NCBI GenBank assembly: GCA_964345395.1
Contig: CAYFRA010000033.1
Coordinates: 1-19,744, forward strand
Direction of reading: 5' to 3'
DNA: 19,744 bases
Source: UPXZ01 sp964345395
GTDB taxonomy: Bacteria; Bacteroidota; Bacteroidia; Bacteroidales; Paludibacteraceae
Below, piece after piece: positions 6,871-16,700 of this stretch (its first letter is position 1; each line of letters opens with the position of its first letter). The notes beneath the pieces were generated by a model, which made no database searches, was not told the DNA's origin, and saw only the letters and a program-made list of their open reading frames with translations. Made by a program: the position numbers and the translations under genes.

Positions 6871-8451
6871 CTACAAGCCAAACAACTCATCCTCTTCATT
6901 TTTCAAGTCGATTTGATGAGTTTTAGACAATTCTTTGAAACGTTTGATGATCTCTTTGGATTGAATCAGCTTAATCGCTTTATCAATATCGGTATAGAAA
7001 ACCCTATCTTCATCTGCAAAATCAATGTGTTCACGAATCATATTGTGCATTTCATCTAAAAGAACGCTTGATTTCATTGGCTTTCTAAAATCAAAACCTT
7101 GTGCAGCACACATCATTTCCACGCCCAATATTTTTTCTAAATTCTCAACAATTTTCAAACTTTTCCTTGCAGATATTGACCCCATACTTACGTGATCCTC
7201 TTGACCTAAAGATGTGGGCACGCTATCGGCACTGGCAGGAAAACAGAGTGATTTATTTTCACTTACAAGCGCTGCTGAAGTGTATTGCAAAATCATAAAT
7301 CCTGAATTAAGACCTGTGCTTTTCATTAATAGCTTCGGTATTCCCGGCTCAATCTCTGTCAATGAAAGATAGGTGCGGCGATCTGATATATTTCCAATTT
7401 CGGCTGCAGCCAAACCAGCATAATCAAGCGGCAAAGCTATGGGTTGTCCGTGAAAATGCCCACCACTGATGGTTTTTTCTTCTGAAAACACCACAGGATT
7501 ATCGGTAACAGAATTGATCTCAACCAACAAAGTCTCTTTAAGATGCAACCAAGCATTGCGAGAAGCACCATGCACCTGCGGAATACAACGCAAAGAGTAA
7601 GGATCTTGTACCCTGTCGCAGTTTGCATGTGATTTTAGAATCTCTGAATCTTCAAGCAAAGTACGCATTCTCATCGCTACGTAACCAGCACCTGAGTGTG
7701 GGCGTAATGAGTGTAAATCCTTATCAAATGGAGAGGCTGAACCCATCATAGCTTCTAAGTTGAGAGCAGCAATCATATCTGCATGATCCAAACAGTTTTG
7801 CAGTTTTTCTAAAAGCACCAAACCATGTGCTGCCATAAATTGTGTACCATTGATAAGGCCTAAACCCTCTTTTGGACCCAATTGATGAGGTTCTAACTTG
7901 TGTTTTTTCAAAACTTCTTGCGTTGCGGTTGGTTCACCATCTTGCCACACTTCACCCAAACCAATCAGTGGTAAAAACAGATGAGAAAGCGGAGCTAAAT
8001 CGCCTGATGCACCTACCGAACCTTGCTCTGGAACGCAAGGGATAACATCGTTTTCGATATGCCAAATAATGCGTTGGATGGTTTTCAATGAGACACCCGA
8101 ATACCCTTTGCAAAGTGCATGTACTTTGAGAATCATCATCAGCTTTGCTATTCGAGGAGAAATAGGATTACCCACACCTACGCTATGGCTCATCAGTAGA
8201 TTATGTTGTAGTTGGGCAGTCTCATCTTCGCTAATCAAAGATGTACACAAAGGTCCAAATCCAGTTGTGATTCCATAAACAACCTTGTTTTTTGAAACAA
8301 TATTTTTTACTACTTGCTCATTTGCTGATACACGCTGAATGGTATAGTCGGACAATTCTCCCTTTATTTTTCCATCAGCCACGTCGAGGGCAATTTTAAT
8401 AGTCATAAAATCTTCACCGTAGTGAAATGTGTTTTTCTTTTCTGTTGACAT
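6871..8451 (-). CDS. hutH: Histidine ammonia-lyase
   Basis: HutH removes ammonia from L-histidine to give trans-urocanate, the first step of the Hut pathway. GSVGASGDLAPLSH at 144-157 contains the Ala148-Ser149-Gly150 triad that cyclises to the MIO electrophile. YGITTGFG at 59-66 carries the conserved active-site Tyr59. The protein is 526 aa, about 15-20 residues longer than many homologues. The annotated ATG adds MSTEKKNTFHYGEDF before a second Met (residue 16, at 8406) that would also be a plausible start. It is the first gene of the hut region, 181 bp downstream of the MATE gene, with a TATTTTTG element at 8528-8535 between them. Release of ammonia and eventual glutamate links it to nitrogen supply. 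Confidence 0.96.
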   Translation of the reverse strand: MSTEKKNTFHYGEDFMTIKIALDVADGKIKGELSDYTIQRVSANEQVVKNIVSKNKVVYGITTGFGPLCTSLISEDETAQLQHNLLMSHSVGVGNPISPRIAKLMMILKVHALCKGYSGVSLKTIQRIIWHIENDVIPCVPEQGSVGASGDLAPLSHLFLPLIGLGEVWQDGEPTATQEVLKKHKLEPHQLGPKEGLGLINGTQFMAAHGLVLLEKLQNCLDHADMIAALNLEAMMGSASPFDKDLHSLRPHSGAGYVAMRMRTLLEDSEILKSHANCDRVQDPYSLRCIPQVHGASRNAWLHLKETLLVEINSVTDNPVVFSEEKTISGGHFHGQPIALPLDYAGLAAAEIGNISDRRTYLSLTEIEPGIPKLLMKSTGLNSGFMILQYTSAALVSENKSLCFPASADSVPTSLGQEDHVSMGSISARKSLKIVENLEKILGVEMMCAAQGFDFRKPMKSSVLLDEMHNMIREHIDFADEDRVFYTDIDKAIKLIQSKEIIKRFKELSKTHQIDLKNEEDELFGL

Positions 8452-8484
8452 GATATAATTATTTAGTTAATTTCATTATTAACA

Positions 8485-8541
8485 ATTCTATTTCATCTTA
8501 TTTTCAAAAAAACATAGAATTATCCTACAAAAATATAGAAT
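8485..8541 (-). promoter_or_regulatory. hutH: Putative hutH promoter with repeated ATAGAAT elements
   Basis: On the minus strand TATTTTTG at 8528-8535 matches the -7 consensus; the -33 region is T-rich but has no clean TTTG at 19-21 nt. The heptamer ATAGAAT occurs at 8514-8520 and again at 8535-8541 in the same orientation, 21 bp apart, and inverted (ATTCTAT) at 8485-8491. Two copies flank the -7 element at two helical turns, as an operator might. In AT-rich DNA chance repeats are possible. Confidence 0.4.
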
Positions 8542-8632
8542 TTCAGCAAGAAAAAAGAATGATTAGTGAAAGATATTGGATGGTTGCAATAAATAACTTT
8601 ATTTTTAACACAATTATAATAAATCAATCGTA

Positions 8633-9955
8633 TCAAATTTCGCGTTTTCGCCAATTACCTTTTGCAATATAGAGAAAACCTAAACTCCCAATCACAGCCC
8701 AATAGACAAATTCCGAAAGCCAAACAACCTCCACCGATGTAACCAAAACAATTGCTGTATAATAGATATAAAGCATATAGAAAAACAGAGAAATCACTTC
8801 TATGGCAAAGGCTGTTCTTGTATTCCCCGTACCGATAACGACACTAAAAATAATATTGGTAATGGAGTTAAAAATCATGGCTACAGAGACAATGCGTAAA
8901 GTCTGTAATGAAGCTGAAATCAATGAGAAATCGTCTGTATAAATCCTTGCATAATATTGTGGAAAAACAAAAGTTAGCAACATAATGGGGACTACCACCC
9001 AAAGAGTTAAACGAATAATTTGGTTCATAAACGGAATGACATCTTCTTTTCTTCCTTCTCCTATCATATTACTAACTAAGGTATTGACAGTGGTTGACAG
9101 AGCTGAGCCGGGTATCATCAAAAGTGAATAAATGCTTCTCCCTATATTGGTAACGGCTAAAGGGCGTTCGCCCAATTTTTCGATAAACACAAAGAAGATA
9201 AACCAAGTGGAAACCCCAATAAAATATTGAAACATAATAAAAATGGAGAGGTCAAGAATTTTCACAATCTCTCTGAAATTGATACTCTCAATTTTGAATA
9301 GTGACAATAACGCCCTGTCGTGCTGAATTGTAGTTACGATGATCAGATAAATTGTTGTAACTGCTTCTGCTATGACAGAGGCGATAGCAGCACCCACAAT
9401 TCCCATTTCGGGAAAACCAAATTTCCCGAAAATAAGTATCCAGTCTAATACGATATTGGTAATGGCTGTGATGAAAGCAGCTGTGGTTAGTACTTTTGTG
9501 CGTGTTATCCCCACAAAAAGCGCCCGAAATAGTACATTGATAAAAGAAAACAACAAGCCATAAATTCTCCAATCGAGAAATTGCATACTTGCCTCATAAA
9601 TGCTGTCAGAGCTTATCATATAGCCCAAAAGCATTGGCATTGAGATTTTTGCTAAAACTATAAAAAGCAAGGCTAATGCAATGATAGATAGCAGTGCTGA
9701 ATTAAAAATTGAACCTATCTGCCCATAGTTTTTCTCTCCATTTCTTCTGCCTATCAATATCTGAGCTCCTTGACTGAACCCATAGCCAACCATATAAATC
9801 GCAATATAGAAAACACCACCAATAGCCGAAGCACCCAATGCCACTTCACTTACGCGACCCAAAAACGCAGTGTCTGTAACATTAATGATGTTTTGTGCTA
9901 CTAATGTTAGAATAATTGGGTAGGTGATTTTTACTATTTCCCTGTTCGGATACAT
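8633..9955 (-). CDS. MATE-family efflux transporter
   Basis: A 440-aa inner-membrane protein of the multidrug and toxin extrusion family, which exports cationic drugs or metabolites in exchange for H+ or Na+. The whole length is hydrophobic with about 12 predicted helices. The N-terminal part is typical: PIILTLVAQNIINVTDTAFLG at about 13-33, then GASAIGG and GFSQGAQILIGRRNGE, the usual MATE pattern of an N-terminal helix followed by a loop with the Gln-rich IGRR segment. A second half begins at about residue 235 with similar organisation. The start is 39 nt after the stop of the Ig-like lipoprotein gene, making it the probable last gene of the envelope operon. The substrate is unknown. In that context lipid-linked or cell-wall compounds are conceivable, since MOP-superfamily relatives are flippases, but sequence alone supports only MATE. 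Confidence 0.88.
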   Translation of the reverse strand: MYPNREIVKITYPIILTLVAQNIINVTDTAFLGRVSEVALGASAIGGVFYIAIYMVGYGFSQGAQILIGRRNGEKNYGQIGSIFNSALLSIIALALLFIVLAKISMPMLLGYMISSDSIYEASMQFLDWRIYGLLFSFINVLFRALFVGITRTKVLTTAAFITAITNIVLDWILIFGKFGFPEMGIVGAAIASVIAEAVTTIYLIIVTTIQHDRALLSLFKIESINFREIVKILDLSIFIMFQYFIGVSTWFIFFVFIEKLGERPLAVTNIGRSIYSLLMIPGSALSTTVNTLVSNMIGEGRKEDVIPFMNQIIRLTLWVVVPIMLLTFVFPQYYARIYTDDFSLISASLQTLRIVSVAMIFNSITNIIFSVVIGTGNTRTAFAIEVISLFFYMLYIYYTAIVLVTSVEVVWLSEFVYWAVIGSLGFLYIAKGNWRKREI

Positions 9956-9994
9956 CTAATAAAACTTTCTATCTTGCTTTATTGCTGTTGTCAA

Positions 9995-11836
9995 CTACTT
10001 CTCTTTTTGTGCTGTTTCAACTTTTATCAGCTCTTCTGGTTTTTGATGTTGTATAGGCATCAACCTGTGATCCCAAAGCTCTTCAAATTCCCAATTAGCA
10101 ATGAGATTCAGCTCCTTAGAGTAGTAAAAAACCTCTTCAGGTGCAGTTTTTTTCTTAAAGTTACCACCATCCCATTTACCATTTTTATTGGTATCGATAA
10201 ACATTCGTAAATAGTAATCACCCGGTTCGATATACTCAATTTGTGTTGGATTACTTTTTGCTTTCACAGTTTTCACAACTACATCTTTGGAATCAACCAC
10301 CTGAAACACAGCTAAGCTATCGAAATGTGCCAACTTCACTGTTAAGGTTGCATACTCTTCTAAACTTCTAACAGTAAGTTCACTTTTGTGGGATTTGTTG
10401 ACTCGATTGTATTGATTGACAAAAGCGGCAGAATCGATGAGTAATTGATATTTACCCTCAGGTTCTATAGGAAAATTTAATTTGAATTTTAACCCCACAG
10501 AATCTAATTTGTGTATGGTAAAATCTTTCTCTTTCAACAAAGTATCTACATACTGAGAGACGTGAATTTTTTCTAAATCGAACTCTCTAATTGGCTCAAC
10601 AAAGCTCAGCACCATATCTTTATAGATATCAAATCTATTGGAAAAATTATCACTCATTGATATATGCTGATCTTTTTCAAGCTTCTGTTCGGTCTGTATT
10701 CTTGCTTCCTTCTTAATAATGGTGCGAATTGTATCTATTCTGTTCTCCAAATTCATCAACGAGTCGCTTCGCTGGTAATTCAATTCAAATCTGATTGTAT
10801 CCTTCTTGATTAAAGTTGTATCAGTTAACCAATATATCAAACTATCCTTGTTTTCGTTGTGTTGTAAAACAAATTTTTTATCAACTCCATTGTTGTCATC
10901 CAAAAAAGATATTTTGGGAAGTTCTTGATTGGGTGCATTAAAAATAAGTGAAATTTGATTGACATCGGTACGCTCCGATTTCACAAGGAATTGGCGTTTA
11001 TTGGGGTCTTTGAAGTATTTCAAAATGATATCATTCGGCTTATACGACAAGGTTTCACGCCTAATGACCGTATCAACGGTGAGGCTATCGCTCCATAAAG
11101 TGTCAAGACGAACGGATGAAGTTACTTCTGGTTTAAATGATTTGTCTAAAAAAGCCAAGCCTTCGCCAATGTTGTGTTTGTAGTCTTTATTGACATCATT
11201 CAAAGCATAAATTCGATATTCACCCTCTTTGATATTGTGGATAGTAAAATTACCTTCATCGTTAGACTTGCTTATCCGGCGAAAAGCCAAAGATGTGAAA
11301 GCCGAATCATTTAGGTTGTCGTGGATCCCCACAAAAACTCCTTTCATCGGATTGAGATTTTCAGCATTAAGCACCATCCCCGACATACGCAAAGTGTCGA
11401 TATAGTCGCCTGTTGAGAATGAAAATACATAGTCTTTTAGGATATTTCCCTCATTGTTATCTTGTATGGCATTACCAAAATTGATGGTATAAGTTGTATT
11501 CTCCTCCAAAGTGTCATTCAACTCTGCAACTACTTTTTTAGCAACCGCACGTATGGTTGGATTTTTTGTTTGAGGTGGAGATATCACCACGTTATTAGCC
11601 ACTTCTTTTACCACCACATTTTCATCAAACTCAATTTCTATTTTATTTTTTTGAAAATTGGTTGTATTATGCAAAGGAGTTGTTTTCAGAGCGCGGGGTG
11701 GTATGGTATCTTTTGGACCACCTTGAGGACCTTTTCCTCGATTTGCACAAGAAAAAAACTGAGATGCAAGTATGAAAATAATTGCTATTTGTATGATGTT
11801 TTTTATCGAAATTACTTGAACTATATTTGATTTCAT
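9995..11836 (-). CDS. Large Ig-like (Big_5/SbsA-type) lipoprotein
   Basis: A 613-aa exported lipoprotein of the Bacteroidota. A hydrophobic segment (14-29) ends in the lipobox QFFSC, with Cys30 as the likely acylated residue. The mature start ANRGKGPQGGPKDTIPP is the usual glycine-rich linker of these proteins. Residues 45-142 form a Big_5 (SbsA Ig-like) domain, with IEIEFDENVVV and TTYTINFGNAIQDNNEGN as typical strands. A second beta domain (about 150-230) resembles a carboxypeptidase-regulatory-like fold and holds DVNKDYKHN (214-222). Near the C-terminus DTNKNGKWD (548-556) has the same acid/Asn spacing. Both look like EF-hand or dockerin-style calcium loops. The function is not known; related proteins are often found in this phylum's envelope gene sets. 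It lies 15 nt after the DUF2851 gene and 39 nt before the MATE gene. Confidence 0.83.
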   Translation of the reverse strand: MKSNIVQVISIKNIIQIAIIFILASQFFSCANRGKGPQGGPKDTIPPRALKTTPLHNTTNFQKNKIEIEFDENVVVKEVANNVVISPPQTKNPTIRAVAKKVVAELNDTLEENTTYTINFGNAIQDNNEGNILKDYVFSFSTGDYIDTLRMSGMVLNAENLNPMKGVFVGIHDNLNDSAFTSLAFRRISKSNDEGNFTIHNIKEGEYRIYALNDVNKDYKHNIGEGLAFLDKSFKPEVTSSVRLDTLWSDSLTVDTVIRRETLSYKPNDIILKYFKDPNKRQFLVKSERTDVNQISLIFNAPNQELPKISFLDDNNGVDKKFVLQHNENKDSLIYWLTDTTLIKKDTIRFELNYQRSDSLMNLENRIDTIRTIIKKEARIQTEQKLEKDQHISMSDNFSNRFDIYKDMVLSFVEPIREFDLEKIHVSQYVDTLLKEKDFTIHKLDSVGLKFKLNFPIEPEGKYQLLIDSAAFVNQYNRVNKSHKSELTVRSLEEYATLTVKLAHFDSLAVFQVVDSKDVVVKTVKAKSNPTQIEYIEPGDYYLRMFIDTNKNGKWDGGNFKKKTAPEEVFYYSKELNLIANWEFEELWDHRLMPIQHQKPEELIKVETAQKEK

Positions 11837-11851
11837 AAATTTTTTATTTTT

Positions 11852-13114
11852 CTACTTTTTACTCAAAATTTTATGCCCTATCCTACAACGCACACAGTTT
11901 TTTAGATCACAATACTCTTTTTTCAATTGCAGCAACGCTTGACTATCAAAAGCATTTTCAGCCAAAACACCCAACTCCTTCCAACGCAAAATGATAGCAT
12001 TATTTTCTACAGGTAGTTGTTCGAGAATTGACAAAGGGTAAGCAGTATCTTCGCCTTCACGTTTTAGATAATTGAAAAGATAGGGCACTACGGTATTTAT
12101 CAAAATGATATTTATCGAATTTTTTCCCAACTTCTTTTTTGACTTTCGCGATTCACTGCCAAAAACATAATGAGTTTGCCAATATTCAGAAACCTCAGAA
12201 TTAAACAGATTTTGGATGTTTTTCAAATCACGTTCATTTAATATTTTTGAAAAAAGTCTTGATGATTTGTGAATGAGCATAGCAAACTGAGCGATGCGAA
12301 TATGAGGAAAATTATCGGGGCGTAGCCGCAAGAGTTTCCATTGCGATTTTTCAATCGGAGTAAGTTGGTATTTCTTTTGCAAAAAACGATATTCTTTTTG
12401 TAAATCGGCATAGTAATCATCAATCGTTGGCTCTTCTAAAAATCCAGCTTGTCCATAAAGCAATGACTCTATTTGAAAAAGATTATCTTTATGTTTTGCT
12501 AAGATGGTTTGTGGCAGTGATTTGGCAAGCTGCTCAAAAGCTTGAGCGTTGGTACTAAAGCCAAAATTTCGTGCTAAAGAGATATAAAATGCCTCTTCCC
12601 AATGATTGTTGTTAGTTTCTAAAAGTTGTAAAATATCATTCGATTTACGCTCAAGGCGTTCGACAAGGAGGGCATTTTTCCAACTACTCATTAAAAATGG
12701 TGGATATTCAGCAATTTTATCTTCGCAATAAATCCATTTCTTAGCACTAAAAAGCTCATCAAAATTTTTTAGTACATACTCTGGTACGGGTAGCTCCATT
12801 TGTGCAATTTTCTCTCCATTTTCTGCAAACACATCTCTATCTGCCTGATGGGTAACATGCAATATCACATTATTATATGCCTTATCGGTTTCGTGTTTGT
12901 GATCGTACCAATTGCTGCTTTTTACGTGAATTTCCACATTACCAACCCATACGGTGTTGTCTATCTTAATTTTGGCATTAAAAAAGTCAGGACCTGCATC
13001 CACATTGGGGTGTCCCGCATCAATAACTTCCACATCCAAACCATCCACCGTTTGCAAGTCTTGCGGCGAAAACAGTTTGAATTGCCAAATATAATGTAAA
13101 ACAGACTCTTTCAT
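11852..13114 (-). CDS. DUF2851 family protein
   Basis: A 420-aa soluble protein whose N-terminal region is the signature of DUF2851: HPNVDAGPDFFNAKI at 35-49, then VGNVEIHVKSSNWYDHKHE at 57-75 and AYNNVILHVT at 79-88. The protein has no signal peptide and no membrane helix. GPDF followed by a strand and EIHVK resembles the core of a PD-(D/E)XK nuclease fold, with Asp43 and Glu61 as possible metal ligands, although the spacing differs from the strict motif. The C-terminus contains Cys402, Cys407, Cys410 and His414 (C-x4-C-x2-C-x3-H), and Cys130 lies in WIYCEDKI; together they could bind zinc or an iron-sulfur cluster. No experimentally known function comes to mind. It starts 9 nt after the deacetylase stop and ends 15 nt before the lipoprotein start. 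Confidence 0.85.
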   Translation of the reverse strand: MKESVLHYIWQFKLFSPQDLQTVDGLDVEVIDAGHPNVDAGPDFFNAKIKIDNTVWVGNVEIHVKSSNWYDHKHETDKAYNNVILHVTHQADRDVFAENGEKIAQMELPVPEYVLKNFDELFSAKKWIYCEDKIAEYPPFLMSSWKNALLVERLERKSNDILQLLETNNNHWEEAFYISLARNFGFSTNAQAFEQLAKSLPQTILAKHKDNLFQIESLLYGQAGFLEEPTIDDYYADLQKEYRFLQKKYQLTPIEKSQWKLLRLRPDNFPHIRIAQFAMLIHKSSRLFSKILNERDLKNIQNLFNSEVSEYWQTHYVFGSESRKSKKKLGKNSINIILINTVVPYLFNYLKREGEDTAYPLSILEQLPVENNAIILRWKELGVLAENAFDSQALLQLKKEYCDLKNCVRCRIGHKILSKK

Positions 13115-13123
13115 TTCAACATC

Positions 13124-13732
13124 TTATTGTTTAATTGCCTTGACTTGATAATCTTCTTTTTTCCAAAAATCCAAAACTTCTGGTAGTGCAGCCTCCACAT
13201 TATTTTTTGCTTTCAATGAGTCATGAAAAACAACAATTGCACCCGCTTTGCTCTTTCTTTTTACCTCCTCAACAATCTTATTTGAACTCTTTTTTACATC
13301 ATAATCGTAGCTTAGCAAGCTCCACATGATTAGCTGATATTTAGTTGCAAGTTTTCGAGCTTGTCCCCATTTTATTCTCCCATGTGGAGGTCGAAAAAGT
13401 TTAGATTGTATCAATTTATCCGCTTTTTCAACATTTTCAACATACTCATTTTTATTGGTTTTGAACCCTTGAATATGGTTGTATGTATGATTGCCAACAG
13501 AATGCCCTCGCCGTTTTATCTCTTCAAAAAGTTCAGGATAACGTTTGACGTTTTCTCCCACACAAAAAAATGTTGCTTTGGCATCATAACAATCCAAGAT
13601 TTGGAGGATGTTGGGCGTAACATCTGGATGTGGGCCATCGTCAAATGTCAAATAAATACTCTTTTCATTGTTTGGGATTGTCCAAACAAAAGGCTTTATC
13701 AATTTATGTACAAAGGCAGGTACTTGCAGCAT
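13124..13732 (-). CDS. Polysaccharide deacetylase (NodB/CE4 family)
   Basis: A 202-aa NodB-fold enzyme expected to remove acetyl groups from N-acetylated sugars, for example in peptidoglycan or a surface glycan. All five CE4 motifs are visible: TFDDGPHPD at 29-37 (catalytic Asp31, metal Asp32), HSVGNHTYNH at 77-86 (metal ligands His82 and His86), RPPHGR at 114-119, the Trp/Leu region IMWSLLSYDYD at 135-145, and VVFHDSLKA at 167-175 with His170. The N-terminus has no clear signal peptide, only a short aromatic stretch (FVHKLIKPFVW). It may be anchored weakly or act inside the cell. The start is 21 nt after the stop of the DUF2723 gene and the stop 9 nt before DUF2851. Enzymatic activity is likely as no ligand is missing; the substrate is open. 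Confidence 0.93.
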   Translation of the reverse strand: MLQVPAFVHKLIKPFVWTIPNNEKSIYLTFDDGPHPDVTPNILQILDCYDAKATFFCVGENVKRYPELFEEIKRRGHSVGNHTYNHIQGFKTNKNEYVENVEKADKLIQSKLFRPPHGRIKWGQARKLATKYQLIMWSLLSYDYDVKKSSNKIVEEVKRKSKAGAIVVFHDSLKAKNNVEAALPEVLDFWKKEDYQVKAIKQ

Positions 13733-13753
13733 CCTCCAGACGATTACAGCATT

Positions 13754-16700
13754 TTATTTATAACCAAACTTCTCCATAATTGAATAGAAATGAAGTTCGT
13801 ATTTATCTATCATTTCTTTTTCATCAAACTGTCTAAGGATTTGCAACACTTGGTTTAGCACAGCTGCTTCGTGTCCTATCGACCTTTGTAATGAATTTTG
13901 CAAAGATGGTTTCAAACTTCCATACCAAGTCAAATACTCCACACTTCTATCGGCAACTTTTGACAATATTTCTGCACCCTGCTTATTCAAACCTGCTTCA
14001 AGGAACTTCAGTGCCAACATATTGGAACTAAAATCATGCGGTACCGTAGATGAAGGGATTACTTTTTCAGCATATTCAAGCACATTGCGAGCTCGCACTG
14101 TATCTCCTTTCTCTAACAAGGCATCAGCCAAATAAATAAATTGAATACGATGCGTTTTGGTCATTCGCATAGTTTGTTCATCGATATAAACCTTAGGATT
14201 CTCTACCCCACCAAATTTAAATTTATTCATCATATTGTCATACATTCGCTCTATATCCACGCTTTCAGTCTCAGAAGAATCATTTTCTAAGTTTGCCGGA
14301 ACAATTTGATAGGCAAGACCTGTACGAGTAAGGTATTTATTTATACTTTTTGGATAATACTCCTCGCCAACAGTAACGCAGATATACATCGGACGCTCCC
14401 AATTATTCTCTTTAATCATCTCTAATACCATAGCATCACCTTTGAATATATTGCGTGGTAAATCGAATATCATCTCATCGACAATATCTTGATGAAACTG
14501 CTCTGATACCGTGCCAGATTTAAGCACTTGTTCTTTATTTATGGGAAGCACAAGCTTTGAAGATGGGATAATACCATCACCCTCAATTTTAAGCTCTTCG
14601 TGGTCACTTTTTATAACTTCCATCGCTTCTGCCAAATTATATGGTTTGCCTTCTAAATAATCAACAACCGTAAGAATATCGTTGGTGCCTGTGATATAAT
14701 CTTTTTTCTCCCAAGAAATAGGCAAAGGTTTTGAGTCGTAAGAGGCTCGTTTCATTTGGTCAATATACCAATCAGTAGGCAAATAGCTCAAATTACATAC
14801 GCGAACATCTGTACGCACCCCCTCAACTTCTTGGTTGTACCAAAGCGGGAATGTATCGTTATCGCCATTTGAGAATAAAATAGCATTTTCACCAACCGAA
14901 TAGAGGTAGTTTTGCCCAAAATCTCGCGCTACGGTTCTACCACTACGATCGTGGTCATCCCAGTTTTGAGCACCCATAAGTACTGGCACACCTAATGCCA
15001 AAATGGTAGCTAAAGTTGCACTTAAACTCTTAGGTAAAAACTTATCAAACAATCGTGCCAAACCCATAACTCCTAATCCTATCCAGATGGCAAAGGCATA
15101 AAATGAGCCGGCATAAGCATAATCTCTTTCACGAGGTTGATAAGGTGTTTGATTCAAGTACATCACAATAGCTAAACCTGTCAAGAAGAAAAGCAACAAC
15201 ACAATCCAAAAGACGTGTGTACCATCTTTTCCTCTGTTCAACAAAAAGAATATCCCTATCAACCCAAGCAGTAGCGGTAGCATATAATAAGTATTTCTAC
15301 CTTTGTTCTCTTTCAACTCTGAGGGTAAATAGGTTTGATCACCAAGTCGTAAACTATCTAAAAAATTGATACCAGTTATCCAGTTTCCGTGTTCTATTTC
15401 GCCATGACTTTGCAAATCATTTTGCCGCCCTGAGAAATTCCACATAAAGTATCGCCAATACATAAAATTAACTTGATAACTGAAGAAAAAACGAAGATTT
15501 TCTACAAATGTTGGTTTGATTTCGCTCTTCATTTCACCACAATAATCATAACGAACCGTGTTTCCTTTTACTTGTGCCCACTCTTTATAAGCACTCACAT
15601 GACTCGGATCGCTGCTATACATACGTGGGAAAAGCATCATAAAATTCTTATCTTTTCTGGCTTTGAATTTATATCCTGCTACTACATATTCATCTTTTTC
15701 GCTTGGGTTTTGTTTGGGTTTGGGTGCATATTGAGGTGTTTTCTCATAATCATATTCACAAGTATTCCCTACCACTTTCAATTGCATCGGGGCATTGAAT
15801 GTAGCACCATAAAACAGTGGACGATCGCCATATTGCTCACGATTGAGGTAATATTTAAGTGCAAAAACATTGTCGGGTGAGTTTTGATCCATAGTTGGTT
15901 GTGCCGCCGAACGCACAACAATAACAGCATATGATGAATAACCAATCAACACCACCGTCACCATCACAATAACCGTATTGAGCCAACGTGGTTTAACAGC
16001 CGATTGTTTATAAGTAAAGAACAACACTAAGGCTATGATAATCAATAAGCCAAGAATGGTGTTTTCCAATAAAAATGGAATACCACTCAATGTTATAGCC
16101 AACACAAAAGAGATTACCATGCGAAGATAGTTTTTGTGATGATGTGTTTCGTAAATTGCCCATATCAAAGAGCTTATGAGAAGTAATAGATATACCAACC
16201 AACCTGTATTGTAGGCCATACCAAGTGTGTTTACAAAGAAGAGTTCGAATTTTGCAGCCCAAAAGGTAACGCCTGTCATCAAACCATATAGGGTAAAGGC
16301 TAAAATAAGAACCGAAGTTAGCATTGCTAACAAAATTCCTTTTACAGAAGGTGTATATCGTTTGTAGTAATAGACCAACACAATGGCAGGGATAGTCAAC
16401 AAGTTGAGCAAGTGAACACCAATTGATAATCCCATCAAATAAGCAATCAATATTAACCAGCGGTCAGAGCCTACATTATCTGCATTCTTTTCCCATTTCA
16501 ATATCAACCAAAAAACAATGGCTGTGAAAAAAGATGAATAGGCATACACTTCGCCCTCAACGGCAGAAAACCAGAATGTATCTGAAAAAGTATAAGCCAA
16601 AGCACCAACCATTCCCGATCCTAAAACCAAGACTTTGTCAGCCAAAGTGTATTCTGTTTCACTCCTTTTTATGAGCTTTTGAGCCAAATGCGTGATTGTC

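Noticed and set aside
8452..8632. Terminator after the MATE gene
   Set aside because: Only AT-only, very short palindromes are present (for example near 8597-8612), without GC in the stem.
11462..11830. 122-codon + strand open frame
   Set aside because: Antisense to the N-terminal part of the Ig-like lipoprotein, including its signal peptide; no independent support.
13361..13783. 140-codon + strand open frame
   Set aside because: Antisense shadow of the polysaccharide deacetylase, which has all CE4 motifs on the minus strand.
15473..15880. 135-codon + strand open frame
   Set aside because: Antisense to the middle of the DUF2723 gene; the composition (rich in Ile, Phe, Cys and His) is that of a shadow frame.
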